DNA of 64,000 nt from the NCBI RefSeq assembly GCF_032930845.1, contig NZ_CP136758.1, forward strand, positions 1,937,001-2,001,000. The letters run 5' to 3'. Each line of letters starts with the position of its first letter. The stretch's first letter is position 1. Of this stretch, positions 7,653-16,819 are shown piece after piece. The notes below the pieces were generated by a model. The model saw only the letters and a list, made by a program, of their open reading frames with translations. It ran no database searches and was not told the origin of the DNA. Source of the DNA: Parvularcula sp. LCG005 (GTDB taxonomy: Bacteria; Pseudomonadota; Alphaproteobacteria; Caulobacterales; Parvularculaceae). The position numbers were made by a program, and so were the translations under genes.

Positions 7653-9929
7653 TCAGTCGCTGTCCGGTCCGAAATCGCCCGACCTTGGAAACCCCTTCGG
7701 CACCGTCTTGCCAGCCTGCGCCCGTTTGCCGGCCCAGTCTTTCCACGCTGGCTCGCTTTGCACGCGGCCAGCACGGTCCACCCATGTAAGGCCATCAGAC
7801 GCCTTCAGCAATTTGGCGTCAGCGAGAGAACCCGACGAGAATTTTTGCAGCGCGACGCCCTTGCCCCGCGTCATGGTGGGCATTTCGTCGGCAGGAAAGA
7901 TCAGCAGCTTGCGGTTCGTACCGACGGCCGCGATCATGTCACCTGCGCCCGGCTCCCCATCGATAATGCGGCAGACCTGTGCCTCTGCCCCCGCCGCCGG
8001 GTTCAGGACCTGCTTGCCCTTCTTGGTGGTGGCCAGCGCGTCTTCTTCCTTGACGAACAGCCCGTGACCGGCGCTGGACGCCACAATCAGCATCCGCTCA
8101 CCTTTGTAGATAAAGGCGCGGGCGAGATCGTGCTCATTACCAAGATCGATCATCAGGCGCACGGGCTCCCCGTGGCCTCGTCCGCCTGGCAGATCCTTGA
8201 CATCGAGCGTGTAGAACTTCCCGTTCGTCGCAAAGAGCATCAGCTTGTCAGTCGTCTGCCCACGGATGGCGAACCGTTCCTTGTCGCCTTCCTTGTATTT
8301 GACCGCTGACAGATCCTCGACATGCCCTTTCAGGGCACGAACCCAGCCCTTCTGCGAAATGACAATCGTGACGGGTTCTTTTTCAATCAGGTCTTCAAGA
8401 TCGACTTCCACACCCTCCGGCGCGTCTTCCATGGACGTGCGTCGGCGGCCGAGATCGGATTTGGGATCGAAGGCCTTTTTCGTCTCCCGAAGCTGTTCGG
8501 TCAGTTTTGACCATTGCAGCTCGTCAGAGCCGAGCAGCTTCTGAAGCGCAGCCTGCTCTTCCAATAGCTCGGAATGTTCCCGGCGCAGCTCCATCTCTTC
8601 CAGCTTGCGCAAAGAGCGCAGTCGCATGTTGAGTATCGCCTCGGCCTGATTGTCGGTCAGTTTGAATGCCTTGATCAGCTCCGCCTTCGGATGATCCTCA
8701 TACCGAATGATCCGGATCACCTCATCGAGGTTGAGATAGGCAATAATGTAGCCATCCAGAATTTCCAGACGGCGAGCGATCTTCTCAAGCCGGAAATTCG
8801 TCCCCCGAACCAGCACTTCCTTGCGATGGTCAAGAAACGCCTGAAGGCAGTCGCGCAGGGACATGACCCGGGGTGCGCCGGTCGCATCCAGAACGTTCAT
8901 GTTCAGCGGAATTCGGGTCTCAAGATCAGTGACCTTGAAAACAGATTCCATGACCACATGGGGATCAAGATTGCCCGCTCGCGGCTCGAGGATCAGGCGG
9001 ATGTCTTCTGCCGATTCGTCACGGATATCCGTGATGGCCGGCAATTTGCGCGCCTGGATCAGTTCAGCGATCCGTTCGATCAGTCGCGATTTTTGCACCT
9101 GATACGGAATTTCCGTGATGACGATCTGATAGCGGCCGCGCCCCAGATCTTCCTGTGACCAGCGCGCGCGGACGCGGAAACCGCCCCGCCCGGTGGCGTA
9201 AGCCTCAAGTATGCTGGCCTGTGGCTCCACACAGACGCCGCCCGTCGGCAGGTCAGGGCCTGAGACGTAGTTGAGCAGCGTTTCGGTCCGGGCGTTTGGT
9301 GTCTTGATCAGGTGGATCGCGGCATCAATTAGCTCTGCCGGATTATGCGGCGGAATGTTGGTGGCCATGCCGACGGCAATGCCGCTCGACCCGTTGGCGA
9401 GGAGGTTGGGGAACGCGGCGGGCAGAACGACAGGCTCACGATCCTCACCATCATAGGTGGCGCGGAAATCAACCGTATCCTCATCGATACCGTTCAGCAG
9501 CATTTCCGCGGCGGTCGTCAGGCGGCTTTCCGTGTACCGCATGGCGGCCGCGTTATCGCCGTCAATATTGCCAAAATTTCCCTGCCCGTCGACGAGCGGA
9601 ATACGGACGGAGAAATCCTGCACCAGCCGGACCATGGCATCATAGATGGCCTGGTCACCGTGCGGGTGAAAGTTACCCATGACCTCGCCAACGACCTTGG
9701 CTGACTTCTTGTAGCTGCCGGTCGGGCTCAGTTTCATGTTCCGCATCGCATATAGAATGCGACGGTGAACAGGCTTCAGACCGTCGCGGACATCCGGCAG
9801 CGCACGCGCCGTGATGGTCGACAGCGCATAGGCCAGATACCGACGCGAGAGAGCCTCGCTGATCGGTTCATTGAAAATCTGTTCGGGACGCTCAGGGGGC
9901 GGTGTCGTGGATTTGGATTTACGGGCCAT
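7653..9929 (-). CDS. parC: DNA topoisomerase IV subunit A
   Basis: 758 aa ATP-dependent type IIA topoisomerase subunit that cleaves and religates DNA, decatenating daughter chromosomes with ParE. The breakage-reunion domain starts near residue 20 with [11 protein letters not shown]; the catalytic Tyr is Y132 in AAAMRYTES. The region equivalent to the quinolone pocket reads [11 protein letters not shown], with Gln93 where E. coli ParC has Ser80, as I recall for alphaproteobacteria. The C-terminal part has degenerate beta-pinwheel repeats, shorter than in GyrA, which is the reason to prefer ParC. It is a single gene; a response regulator lies 71 bp upstream on the same strand. Confidence 0.94.
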   Translation of the reverse strand: MARKSKSTTPPPERPEQIFNEPISEALSRRYLAYALSTITARALPDVRDGLKPVHRRILYAMRNMKLSPTGSYKKSAKVVGEVMGNFHPHGDQAIYDAMVRLVQDFSVRIPLVDGQGNFGNIDGDNAAAMRYTESRLTTAAEMLLNGIDEDTVDFRATYDGEDREPVVLPAAFPNLLANGSSGIAVGMATNIPPHNPAELIDAAIHLIKTPNARTETLLNYVSGPDLPTGGVCVEPQASILEAYATGRGGFRVRARWSQEDLGRGRYQIVITEIPYQVQKSRLIERIAELIQARKLPAITDIRDESAEDIRLILEPRAGNLDPHVVMESVFKVTDLETRIPLNMNVLDATGAPRVMSLRDCLQAFLDHRKEVLVRGTNFRLEKIARRLEILDGYIIAYLNLDEVIRIIRYEDHPKAELIKAFKLTDNQAEAILNMRLRSLRKLEEMELRREHSELLEEQAALQKLLGSDELQWSKLTEQLRETKKAFDPKSDLGRRRTSMEDAPEGVEVDLEDLIEKEPVTIVISQKGWVRALKGHVEDLSAVKYKEGDKERFAIRGQTTDKLMLFATNGKFYTLDVKDLPGGRGHGEPVRLMIDLGNEHDLARAFIYKGERMLIVASSAGHGLFVKEEDALATTKKGKQVLNPAAGAEAQVCRIIDGEPGAGDMIAAVGTNRKLLIFPADEMPTMTRGKGVALQKFSSGSLADAKLLKASDGLTWVDRAGRVQSEPAWKDWAGKRAQAGKTVPKGFPRSGDFGPDSD

Positions 9930-10000
9930 TCCGCTCGATTAAAGCGATTGAACCCTTTGGGAAAGAGGCGTTTCTCCACCTCCGGACCGGATGGCGCCGG

Positions 10001-10408
10001 TCAGGCGACCAGTGTTCGCAGTTGGCGACGACGGGCGATGAGCTCCTCCACAAGGATCTCCACGACATCACCGCCCACAGGCTTCATGACCACCGCACAT
10101 TGATAGGGCGATGCCTGGCGCGAGACGACAGGATCGACACTGCCGGTCATGAAGGCAAATGGAATACCGCGCTCAGCCAATGCATCGGCCACGGCTTCAG
10201 ACGTCGTGCCGTCCGTCAGATTGACGTCGAGAAGGGCGATACTGGGGCAGCTGATCGCGATGACGTCGATGGCCTCTTCGGCGCTGGCGAACGGGCCCAC
10301 CGCTTCGTGACCAAGCTCGGCCACCATCTGACAAAGATCAGCGCCGATGATCGGTTCGTCCTCTACAATCAATACTTTGGCTGGTGCCGTCACAGTGCCG
10401 TCCTTCAT
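10001..10408 (-). CDS. Single-domain response regulator, FAT GUY-like
   Basis: 135 aa, a lone receiver domain with no output domain. Acidic pocket residues lie in IVEDEP (14-19), the phosphoacceptor is Asp61 (IALLDVNL), and the invariant Lys is K109 (VVMKP). The T/S switch region reads PFAFMTGS (83-90), close to the PFxFATGY motif of FAT GUY regulators such as SdrG, which feed the alphaproteobacterial general stress response. I start at the ATG at 10408. The frame is open further upstream and has a GTG at 10453 with a fair ribosome site, but an EcfG-type promoter occupies 10426-10451, so that extension would be largely untranscribed from it. Confidence 0.82.
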   Translation of the reverse strand: MKDGTVTAPAKVLIVEDEPIIGADLCQMVAELGHEAVGPFASAEEAIDVIAISCPSIALLDVNLTDGTTSEAVADALAERGIPFAFMTGSVDPVVSRQASPYQCAVVMKPVGGDVVEILVEELIARRRQLRTLVA

Positions 10409-10425
10409 CGTGTCGATCTTTCGCA

Positions 10426-10451
10426 AACGCACAATGCGCGCCTTTCGTTCC
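10426..10451 (-). promoter_or_regulatory. EcfG-type promoter for the FAT GUY-like response regulator
   Basis: On the minus strand, GGAAC (10451-10447), 17 bases, then CGTT (10429-10426). This is an exact EcfG consensus. The -10 element is 17 bases before the ATG at 10408, so the leader would be only about 10 bases. The arrangement suits a regulator that belongs to the stress regulon it modulates. Confidence 0.62.
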
Positions 10452-10577
10452 ACATTGACTCCCCGATAAACGCTACTGAACGCTCCAGAAAATGTCACTT
10501 GGTTGACAATTGCGGCACCTGTAAGACACGCGGCTGGAAGTTTCCCGGCGCCGGTCCGGACTTCAAGGCTTTGTCCA

Positions 10578-11324
10578 ATGGACTCCCTGTTTTTTGTTTT
10601 CGTTCTGATTGGCTTTTTTGCGCAGCTCGTCGATGGCGCCCTGGGCATGGCCTACGGCGTGACCTCGACCACCGCTCTGGTGGCGGTCGGTCTGCCTCCT
10701 GCCGTTGCCAGTGCCAACGTGCACCTGGCCGAAATTTTCACGACCGCCGCCTCGGGTACCTCCCACGCGATTGCGCGCAACATTGACTGGCGCCTCTTCC
10801 GCCGCCTCGCCTTTTTCGGCGCCCTCGGTGGCGCCATTGGCGCCTGGGGGATCAGCACGGTCGACCTGCACCTCGCGCGTCCCGCTATTGCCGCCTATCT
10901 CTTCGTCATGGGACTGGTTGTGCTGCGCAAAGCGATCCTGCCGCCCGCACCACCTGCGCAGATCAACAAGGTCGGCCTCTTGGGTCTGGTCGGCGGCTTC
11001 TGCGACGCGACCGGTGGCGGCGGCTGGGGGCCGATTGTCACGACGAACCTCATCGCACGCGGCGGTGCGCCGGCCAAAATGATTGGTACGGTCAACCTTG
11101 CGGAGTTTGTGGTCACCGTGACCACCTCGGGCGCTTTCTTCCTGGCCCTGGGCGCCAATTTCGGTGTGGCCGCAGCAGGCCTTCTGGTGGGCGGTCTTGT
11201 GGCCGCGCCCCTGGCCGCCTTCCTGGCACGCAAAGCGCCCCGTCGCGGCATGATGGCGGGCGTTGGCATTCTGATCTGTCTGGTCAGCGCCTACACGATC
11301 TGGACGTTTTTCCAGTCGCTTTAG
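10578..11324 (+). CDS. TSUP (TauE/SafE) family sulfite/organosulfonate exporter-like permease
   Basis: 248 aa integral membrane protein with about eight hydrophobic helices in two similar halves. The family glycine-rich repeats are visible: LVDGALGMAYGVTSTTAL near residue 15, and its second-half counterpart LVGGFCDATGGGGWGPIVTT near residue 140. TSUP proteins move sulfite, sulfoacetate or related anions across the inner membrane; the substrate here is unknown. The start at 10578 opens directly into the first helix; a 25-residue upstream extension is hydrophilic and lacks support. Divergent from the response regulator, convergent with the SleB-like gene. Confidence 0.88.
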   Translation: MDSLFFVFVLIGFFAQLVDGALGMAYGVTSTTALVAVGLPPAVASANVHLAEIFTTAASGTSHAIARNIDWRLFRRLAFFGALGGAIGAWGISTVDLHLARPAIAAYLFVMGLVVLRKAILPPAPPAQINKVGLLGLVGGFCDATGGGGWGPIVTTNLIARGGAPAKMIGTVNLAEFVVTVTTSGAFFLALGANFGVAAAGLLVGGLVAAPLAAFLARKAPRRGMMAGVGILICLVSAYTIWTFFQSL

Positions 11325-11330
11325 ATCGAC

Positions 11331-11855
11331 CTAGCGATAGAAGACGTGTCGACCGATTTCGACCGTCTTCTTCATGTGCTCAGTCCAGTAGGGTCGCACA
11401 TAGGTCGCATGAAAGCTAGTCGCGCCATAAGTTGTGTCCGTGTACTGATCCATCAGAACGGCTGCGGCGATATGGTCTGCCATCTGATGGAGGTGCCGAT
11501 TTCGCGGCGTGTCGGGCTTGCCGTCGCACCACCAGCTGAACTGACAGGGCGGCGTCTCGCCCCCTTGTTTGACGACACCGCACGCGGATTGTGGATAGAG
11601 CAGCGCGTCCATCCGATTGCGGACGGCATGGGCCACCGCTTCCATCCCGGCCCAGCCGTCGCTGCGGGCCTCATGATAGATCGCCAGCGCCAGACAGGCG
11701 CGTTGCTCCTCAGACGGATTTTTAGGCAGGACCAGCGGCAGAAGATCCACGAGCTGCCGTGAGGTTGGCGGCACGGGCAGACGGGGCCCGCGCGTCAGGT
11801 CGAAAACGACGAGTGCGCACACCCCGATCATTGCAGCACGAAGCCACAGACGCAT
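11331..11855 (-). CDS. SleB-family cell-wall hydrolase
   Basis: 174 aa. The N-terminal hydrophobic segment (residues 4-20) is a signal anchor, so it acts in the periplasm. The Hydrolase_2/SleB domain follows: ACLALAIYHEARSDGWAGM has the catalytic Glu in the family phrase YHEAR, then AVAHAVRNRM. A conserved Cys pair brackets CGVVKQGGETPPCQFSWWCDG. C-terminal YGATSFHATYVRPYW is also typical. SleB relatives are peptidoglycan lytic transglycosylases. In non-sporulating bacteria they are general cell-wall remodelling enzymes. It lies 3 bp from kdsA's stop. Confidence 0.85.
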   Translation of the reverse strand: MRLWLRAAMIGVCALVVFDLTRGPRLPVPPTSRQLVDLLPLVLPKNPSEEQRACLALAIYHEARSDGWAGMEAVAHAVRNRMDALLYPQSACGVVKQGGETPPCQFSWWCDGKPDTPRNRHLHQMADHIAAAVLMDQYTDTTYGATSFHATYVRPYWTEHMKKTVEIGRHVFYR

Positions 11856-11858
11856 GGA

Positions 11859-12737
11859 CTATTCTGCGAACCAGTGCAGGTTCTTGCGCGACTTCGCCAC
11901 GCGATCGAGCTCCACAAGCTCTTCGAGGAAATTGCGCAACCAGTGCAGCGGCACCATATTCGGTCCGTCCGATGGCGCATTGTCCGGGTCCTGATGGGTT
12001 TCAGCAAAGACCCCGGCGACACCTACGGCTATAGCCGCGCGGGCCATGGTGGGCACCATCTCGCGTTGACCACCGGAGGAACTGCCCTGCCCGCCCGGTT
12101 GCTGCACCGAATGGGTGGCGTCGATGATGACTGGCGCACCGATGTCGCGCGCCATGGTCGGGATGCTGCGGAAGTCCGTCACCAGCGTGTTATAGCCAAA
12201 GCTGACGCCGCGCTCGGTCACCAGCACATTCGAGTTGCCGGACTCGGTCACCTTGGCGACGACATTTTTCATGTCCCAAGGGGCCAGGAACTGCCCCTTC
12301 TTGATCTTGATGACCCGGCCGGTTTCGGCGGCGGCGATCAGAAGGTCCGTCTGGCGGCACAGAAAGGCGGGGATCTGCAGCACATCGACGACTTCGCCGA
12401 CGGGGGCGCACTGCTCCCGCTCATGAATGTCGGTCAGGCAGGGGACGCCCAGGGTCTCTTTGACCTCTGCGAAGACCGGCATGGCTTCTTTCAGGCCCAT
12501 GCCGCGTTTACCGCCAAGGCTTGTCCGATTCGCCTTGTCAAAGCTTGTCTTGTAGACAAAGCCGATGCCCAGATCGTCGGTGATTTCCTTGATGGCACTG
12601 GCCATTTCGAGCGCGTGGGCGCGGCTCTCCATCTGGCATGGCCCGGCAAAGAGCATGAATGGCAAATGATTGCCGATTTTCACATCGCCGGCGGCGGCGC
12701 TGATGACGACTTCGGGATTGGCTTTGGTCTGAGGCAT
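11859..12737 (-). CDS. kdsA: 3-deoxy-8-phosphooctulonate synthase (Kdo8P synthase)
   Basis: 292 aa cytosolic enzyme condensing phosphoenolpyruvate with D-arabinose 5-phosphate to Kdo 8-phosphate for lipopolysaccharide core. Motifs: AGPCQMES (31-38), GFVYKTSFDKANRTS, GVPCLTDIH, VDVLQIPAFLCRQTDL and DATHSVQQPGG. Cys34 occupies the position that binds a divalent metal in class II enzymes; metal-independent E. coli KdsA has Asn there, so I infer the metal-dependent class. The ATG at 12737 has AGGAGAG 3 nt upstream. The open frame continues to 13106, but that part is antisense to kdsD. Divergent partner kdsD makes the substrate. Confidence 0.95.
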   Translation of the reverse strand: MPQTKANPEVVISAAAGDVKIGNHLPFMLFAGPCQMESRAHALEMASAIKEITDDLGIGFVYKTSFDKANRTSLGGKRGMGLKEAMPVFAEVKETLGVPCLTDIHEREQCAPVGEVVDVLQIPAFLCRQTDLLIAAAETGRVIKIKKGQFLAPWDMKNVVAKVTESGNSNVLVTERGVSFGYNTLVTDFRSIPTMARDIGAPVIIDATHSVQQPGGQGSSSGGQREMVPTMARAAIAVGVAGVFAETHQDPDNAPSDGPNMVPLHWLRNFLEELVELDRVAKSRKNLHWFAE

Positions 12738-12828
12738 GCCCTCTCCTAGACGATTTGGCGATTTGCTCCTAGATGCGGGGCCTTCGCGCCGGGCACAAGC
12801 CCTTCTAACTGAACCATTGGATAGATAG

Positions 12829-13806
12829 ATGGACGATAATCCGCTGAGTGTGGCCGCCGATGTGATCCGGATCGAAGGCGATGGCCTGGCCCTGATGCGC
12901 GCCGCGCTTGATGATCCGTCGAGCGATCTGGCGCGGGGCTTTTTCGCCGCTTTCGAGACCATCAAGGAGGCCCACGGCCGCGTCATCGTCAGCGGCATGG
13001 GCAAGTCTGGCCATATTGCGAGAAAGCTGGCCGCTACCCTCGCCTCCACGGGCACGCCCGCCATGTTCGTCCACCCGGCCGAGGCGAGCCATGGCGACCT
13101 GGGCATGGTCGGGGATCAGGACATCGTCATCGCCATGTCCAATTCTGGTGAGACGCCGGAGCTGCGGGACATCATCGCCTATTGCGGGCGCTATGACATT
13201 CCGCTGATCGCCGTGACCTCTCGGCCTGATTCATCGCTGGGCCGCGCGGCGGACATTCTCATGCCTCTGCCCCAGGCCGATGAAGCGTGCGGAGAGACCC
13301 GGGCCCCCACCACCTCAACCACCATGACCCTCGCGCTGGGGGATGCACTGGCCGTGGCGCTGTTGCGGGACAAGGGCTTCTCGCGGGAGGATTTCCACGC
13401 CTATCACCCCGGCGGCAAGCTGGGCGCGTCCCTGCAGAAGGTGCGGCACATCACGCCGGAGGGGCGCGTCGTTCCCCTCGTCCCCCTTGGCACCGGGATG
13501 CGCCGCGCGGCGGAGGCGATCAACAAGGGCGGCTTTGGCTGTGTCGGTGTGACCGACGGCGAAGGACGGCTGATCGGCATCGTCACGGATGGGGATATCC
13601 GCCGCCGGTTCGACAATGGCGTCCTCGATCAGTTCGTAGACAAGGTGATGACGAAAAACCCGCGCAGTGTCAGCCCCGACACCCTCGCCGCCGAAGCGCT
13701 GGGCATCCTCGCCAAGACCAAGATCACCGCCCTGTTCGTGGTCGAGGACGAAAAGCCCGTCGGCCTGATCCATGTCCACGACATGCTGTCGACGGGGGTG
13801 ATGTAG
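12829..13806 (+). CDS. kdsD: Arabinose-5-phosphate isomerase (KpsF/GutQ family)
   Basis: 325 aa, full family length. It isomerises D-ribulose 5-phosphate to D-arabinose 5-phosphate, the first committed Kdo step. The SIS sugar-isomerase domain (about 35-175) holds GMGKSGHIARKLAATLASTG and the SNSGETPEL phosphate-binding loop. Two CBS domains follow (about 205-265 and 270-325). It is divergent from kdsA, whose product uses its product, so the pair forms a compact Kdo locus with a shared 91-bp promoter region. Confidence 0.95.
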   Translation: MDDNPLSVAADVIRIEGDGLALMRAALDDPSSDLARGFFAAFETIKEAHGRVIVSGMGKSGHIARKLAATLASTGTPAMFVHPAEASHGDLGMVGDQDIVIAMSNSGETPELRDIIAYCGRYDIPLIAVTSRPDSSLGRAADILMPLPQADEACGETRAPTTSTTMTLALGDALAVALLRDKGFSREDFHAYHPGGKLGASLQKVRHITPEGRVVPLVPLGTGMRRAAEAINKGGFGCVGVTDGEGRLIGIVTDGDIRRRFDNGVLDQFVDKVMTKNPRSVSPDTLAAEALGILAKTKITALFVVEDEKPVGLIHVHDMLSTGVM

Positions 13807-13848
13807 GCAGTCTTCCGTCACTTTTTCAGTGTGCGTTGTTAAGCCGTC

Positions 13849-13935
13849 ACCCCGGCGCGTCAGCTGCCGGGGTCAAGCATACATAGCGCGACATCCCAAA
13901 CGTTCAGTGATGGGCCCCGGGACTACGCCCGGGGC
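13849..13935. repeat. Two GC-rich intergenic palindromes (REP/BIME-like)
   Basis: Two hairpins share a CCCCGG core. The first is ACCCCGGC (13849-13856) with GCCGGGGT (13866-13873), loop 9. The second is GCCCCGGG (13914-13921) with CCCGGGGC (13928-13935), loop 6. They lie between the convergent ends of kdsD and the pentapeptide-repeat gene. No T-run follows either stem, so they are not classical terminators. They look like dispersed intergenic palindromes of the kind common in alphaproteobacteria; copy number elsewhere cannot be seen here. Confidence 0.55.
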
Positions 13936-13941
13936 GACAAG

Positions 13942-15117
13942 CTAATTTTGCGACTCGTCATTCGGCTTCCGCTCAGGCGGCGTGCCCCATTTTTCGCGTG
14001 GGAGCAGTTTCATCGGATCGTCTGGGTCTGTGCACCAGGATTTGTCGAAATCGTCAGCAATCATCCCGTCAGGCAATGACACCGGCGGTATTCCCGTCGG
14101 CCATACGCCACGGTTAATTTGGGACCACGACAAATAGGTGGCTCGGCCCAATATCGCCCGGCTTAAAATTGCGCCCTCTAAATTAACTTCATACATGAAG
14201 GTGCCTTCCAAATTTGCTTCCCAAAGCGATGCCTTCGCTAGATTTACTCCCCCTAGGTTCGCTCCGCGTAACATACACCTCTCAAAAACCCACCCGCTAA
14301 TGTCGAAGCCGCCAAAACCATCGAATCCATCAAGCCAAGCACCGCGCAAATGAACTAACGCATCGGTCACACTTTTAGGCCGCTGTGTTGTCAGTCGACT
14401 CAAGGCCTTCATAGCCGCTCTAACGGGTTCGGTGGGACCGAATGCAGTTCTAGGGTTTTTCGAATTTAACTCGTTTTTAGCAGATGCAATCCACCTCTTC
14501 CTCGGCAAGTAGGTATACGCCCCCTCTTCATCCTGCGCATTCGTCCGATGACGGATGTAGGCGGAAAGAACCTCTACCACCGTTTTGTAATAGGCCCCAC
14601 CATCCTCGAGTGCGAGGCGTTCGAGGGCATAGATACCGCCCATACGGACGGAATCGTCAGAGTCTTTCAGCAGCTCAACCGCTTTGACGAAACGCTCGTT
14701 CCGTTCCGCCTCGCGATTGGTGCCGGTGTCGATCCGCGCCAGCCGGGTGCGGGTCGCAGAATTTTTCAGCTGGTAGAGGCCGAAGACGGCACCGACCGCG
14801 CCGGCGAGGCCGAACATGAGCGAGCGGAAATCATCCCACCCGTAGCAGGCCTCTGGCGTCCGCCGCAGGTCATAGGTCGTGCAGGTCAGCGTCTGCGGAA
14901 TGAATGTTGGATGCCATTTATCCGCCACGATAAAACCGAGACCAGCGGCGACAACGAACATCATCACAACGAACACGCAGAGGAAAAAGTATTCCAACGG
15001 GTCCTGCTTGCGGCGCTCTTCATTCAGCCATCGCCAAAGAGAGGCAAGGCTATGCCAAAGCTGCGATGCTCGCCGCCGCAGCCAAAACCCCGGCCCCGTC
15101 TTCTCCTCATCCGCCAT
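13942..15117 (-). CDS. Membrane-anchored pentapeptide-repeat protein
   Basis: 391 aa. Two transmembrane helices lie near residues 46-66 (FFLCVFVVMMFVVAAGLGFI) and 98-115 (FRSLMFGLAGAVGAVFGLY). A helical HEAT-like patch follows (NERFVKAVELLKDSDDSVRMGGIYALERLA). Near residues 280-345 comes a short pentapeptide A(N/D)LxX ladder (LRGANLGGVNLAKASLWEAN...). The TM plus GGIYALERLA plus pentapeptide layout recurs in uncharacterised bacterial proteins. The ATG at 15117 sits behind GGGGAGG; a 19-residue upstream extension is not needed. The 14100-14500 stretch is visibly AT-richer than its neighbours, hinting at acquisition. Function unknown. Confidence 0.78.
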   Translation of the reverse strand: MADEEKTGPGFWLRRRASQLWHSLASLWRWLNEERRKQDPLEYFFLCVFVVMMFVVAAGLGFIVADKWHPTFIPQTLTCTTYDLRRTPEACYGWDDFRSLMFGLAGAVGAVFGLYQLKNSATRTRLARIDTGTNREAERNERFVKAVELLKDSDDSVRMGGIYALERLALEDGGAYYKTVVEVLSAYIRHRTNAQDEEGAYTYLPRKRWIASAKNELNSKNPRTAFGPTEPVRAAMKALSRLTTQRPKSVTDALVHLRGAWLDGFDGFGGFDISGWVFERCMLRGANLGGVNLAKASLWEANLEGTFMYEVNLEGAILSRAILGRATYLSWSQINRGVWPTGIPPVSLPDGMIADDFDKSWCTDPDDPMKLLPREKWGTPPERKPNDESQN

Positions 15118-15229
15118 GCTGCCTCCCCGCCTCGCGCGCCAGCCTTTATCCCGTGATGCTGCGCCCCTGACCACCCCCGCGCGTTTTGCCGCATCTGGCC
15201 CCCGGCGCGACGCCGACTAGATCGTCCCC

Positions 15230-16669
15230 ATGACGAACAAGCCCGCCCTGTTGTGGCTCCGCGAAGACCTACGGTTTGACGACAACCCGGCCATGCGCGC
15301 CGCCGCGGAGAGCGGGCGGCCCGTCATCTGCGTCTATATCCTCGACGATGACACGCCGGGGGATCAGAAAATGGGCGCGGCCCAGCGCTGGTGGCTGCAC
15401 CACTCCCTCACCGCGTTCAAGGATGACCTGAAAACCCGCGACGGCAAGCTGGTCCTGCGCCGGGCCGATCCGCGTGCCATCATTCCTGCGCTGGTGGAGG
15501 AGACGGGGGCGGAGGCCGTGTTCTGGAACCGCCGTTACATGCCTTGGCAGACGGAGGTGGACAGCGACATCAAGGCGGGCCTGAAGGATGACGATATTGA
15601 GGTCACAACCTGTAACGGTCGCCTTCTTTATGAGCCGTGGGAGATCAAGACCAAATCCGGCGACCCGTACCGTGTCTTCACCCCGTTCTGGAAATCCATG
15701 CAGGCGATGGGCGATGTGCGCGACGCCCTGCCCCGGGTTGACGCGCTGAAGGCGCCGTCAAAAACACCGTCTACGGACCGCCTGTCCGACTGGGACCTCC
15801 TGCCGACCAAGCCCGACTGGGCCAAGGGGTTCGGGCCCGTCTGGACACCGGGGGAAAAGGCGGCGCGCGCGCGCCTGCGCAACTGGCTGAAAGGTGCGGC
15901 GGCGGACTACGCCGATCTGCGCAATAGGCCGGACCGTGACGGTACGTCCCGCCTTTCACCCCACCTGCATTTTGGGGAGATCAGCCCCGTGACGGTCTGG
16001 CACGCCGTGAAGGAAGCCATCGACAAAGGCACGGTGCCGCACAAACAGGGCGACACCTATCTGTCGGAAATTGCGTGGCGCGAGTTTTCCTATGAACTCA
16101 TCTACAACAACCCCAAAATGTTCGACGAACCCCTGCAGGAAAAATTTGCCAATTTCGAATGGCACAAGGACAAAAACGCCCTTGAAGCGTGGCAGCAGGG
16201 TAAGACGGGCTACCCCATCGTTGATGCCGGGATGCGGCAGCTCTGGACGGAAGGGTGGATGCACAACCGTGTGCGGATGATCGTCGGCAGCTTCCTGATC
16301 AAGGATCTGGGCATTGACTGGCGCGAGGGCATGGCCTGGTTCTGGGACACGCTGGTGGACGCTGACCCGGCCAACAACACGGCGCAATGGCAGTGGGTTG
16401 CCGGATGCGGGGCCGATGCCCAGCCCTTCTTCCGCATTTTCAACCCGACCTCTCAGGCGGAAAAGTTCGACCCCGAGGGCGATTATATCCGCAAATATGT
16501 GCCCGAGCTGAAAGACCTGCCCAAGAAGTACATTCACGCCCCGGAAAAGGCACCCGATGAGGTGCTGGAAAAAGCCGGCATCACGCTGGGTGACACCTAT
16601 CCGGAGCCGATCGTCGATCACGCCAAGCAGCGCGAGGAAGCCCTCAGCCGATATAACGATATCAAATAG
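15230..16669 (+). CDS. phrB: Deoxyribodipyrimidine photolyase (class I CPD/cryptochrome family)
   Basis: 479 aa light-driven repair enzyme that splits cyclobutane pyrimidine dimers with FADH-. The N-terminal alpha/beta antenna domain starts ALLWLREDLRFDDNPAM. The FAD domain has RLSPHLHFGEISP, WREFSYELIYNNP, GWMHNRVRMIVGSFLIKDL and DPANNTAQWQWVAGCGADA, with the conserved Trp residues of the electron-transfer chain. A 6-4 photolyase or CRY-DASH is less likely from the DPANN-type FAD loop. Monocistronic, followed by tRNA-Ser. Confidence 0.94.
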   Translation: MTNKPALLWLREDLRFDDNPAMRAAAESGRPVICVYILDDDTPGDQKMGAAQRWWLHHSLTAFKDDLKTRDGKLVLRRADPRAIIPALVEETGAEAVFWNRRYMPWQTEVDSDIKAGLKDDDIEVTTCNGRLLYEPWEIKTKSGDPYRVFTPFWKSMQAMGDVRDALPRVDALKAPSKTPSTDRLSDWDLLPTKPDWAKGFGPVWTPGEKAARARLRNWLKGAAADYADLRNRPDRDGTSRLSPHLHFGEISPVTVWHAVKEAIDKGTVPHKQGDTYLSEIAWREFSYELIYNNPKMFDEPLQEKFANFEWHKDKNALEAWQQGKTGYPIVDAGMRQLWTEGWMHNRVRMIVGSFLIKDLGIDWREGMAWFWDTLVDADPANNTAQWQWVAGCGADAQPFFRIFNPTSQAEKFDPEGDYIRKYVPELKDLPKKYIHAPEKAPDEVLEKAGITLGDTYPEPIVDHAKQREEALSRYNDIK

Positions 16670-16731
16670 AAAACTTCTGCCCGTGCGGGATTGCACCCGA
16701 CGCCAACATGATTATAGTCCGGCGCTCCTGC

Positions 16732-16819
16732 GGAGGAGTGGCAGAGTGGTCGATTGCGGCGGTCTTGAAAACCGTTGGGCTTCACGGTCCCGGGGGTTCG
16801 AATCCCTCCTCCTCCGCCA
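16732..16819 (+). tRNA. tRNA-Ser, anticodon TGA
   Basis: Acceptor stem GGAGGAG (16732-16738) pairs with CTCCTCC (16809-16815); discriminator G and encoded CCA follow at 16816-16819. The anticodon arm is GCGGT-CTTGAAA-ACCGT, giving anticodon TGA. A long variable arm precedes the T arm GGGGG-TTCGAAT-CCCTC. Length of 88 nt with a long variable arm fits serine. Confidence 0.97.

Noticed and set aside
6668-7789. A 373-codon plus-strand open frame
   Set aside because: Antisense to the MipA/lipoprotein genes, which have signal peptides and family motifs.
10409-10648. Longer response-regulator start, including GTG at 10453
   Set aside because: The GTG has a fair ribosome site, but the EcfG-type promoter at 10426-10451 predicts a shorter transcript; earlier codons also overlap the divergent transporter gene.
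9902-10786. 294-codon plus-strand frame across the parC/response-regulator region
   Set aside because: Antisense to the response regulator and out of frame with the transporter gene; shadow frame.
12738-13106. N-terminal extension of KdsA
   Set aside because: Antisense to kdsD, and AGGAGAG marks the ATG at 12737.
14696-14712. GTTC repeats resembling an alphaproteobacterial LexA box near the photolyase
   Set aside because: The GTTCC-GTTCC spacing is wrong for GTTC-N7-GTTC and lies inside a coding region.
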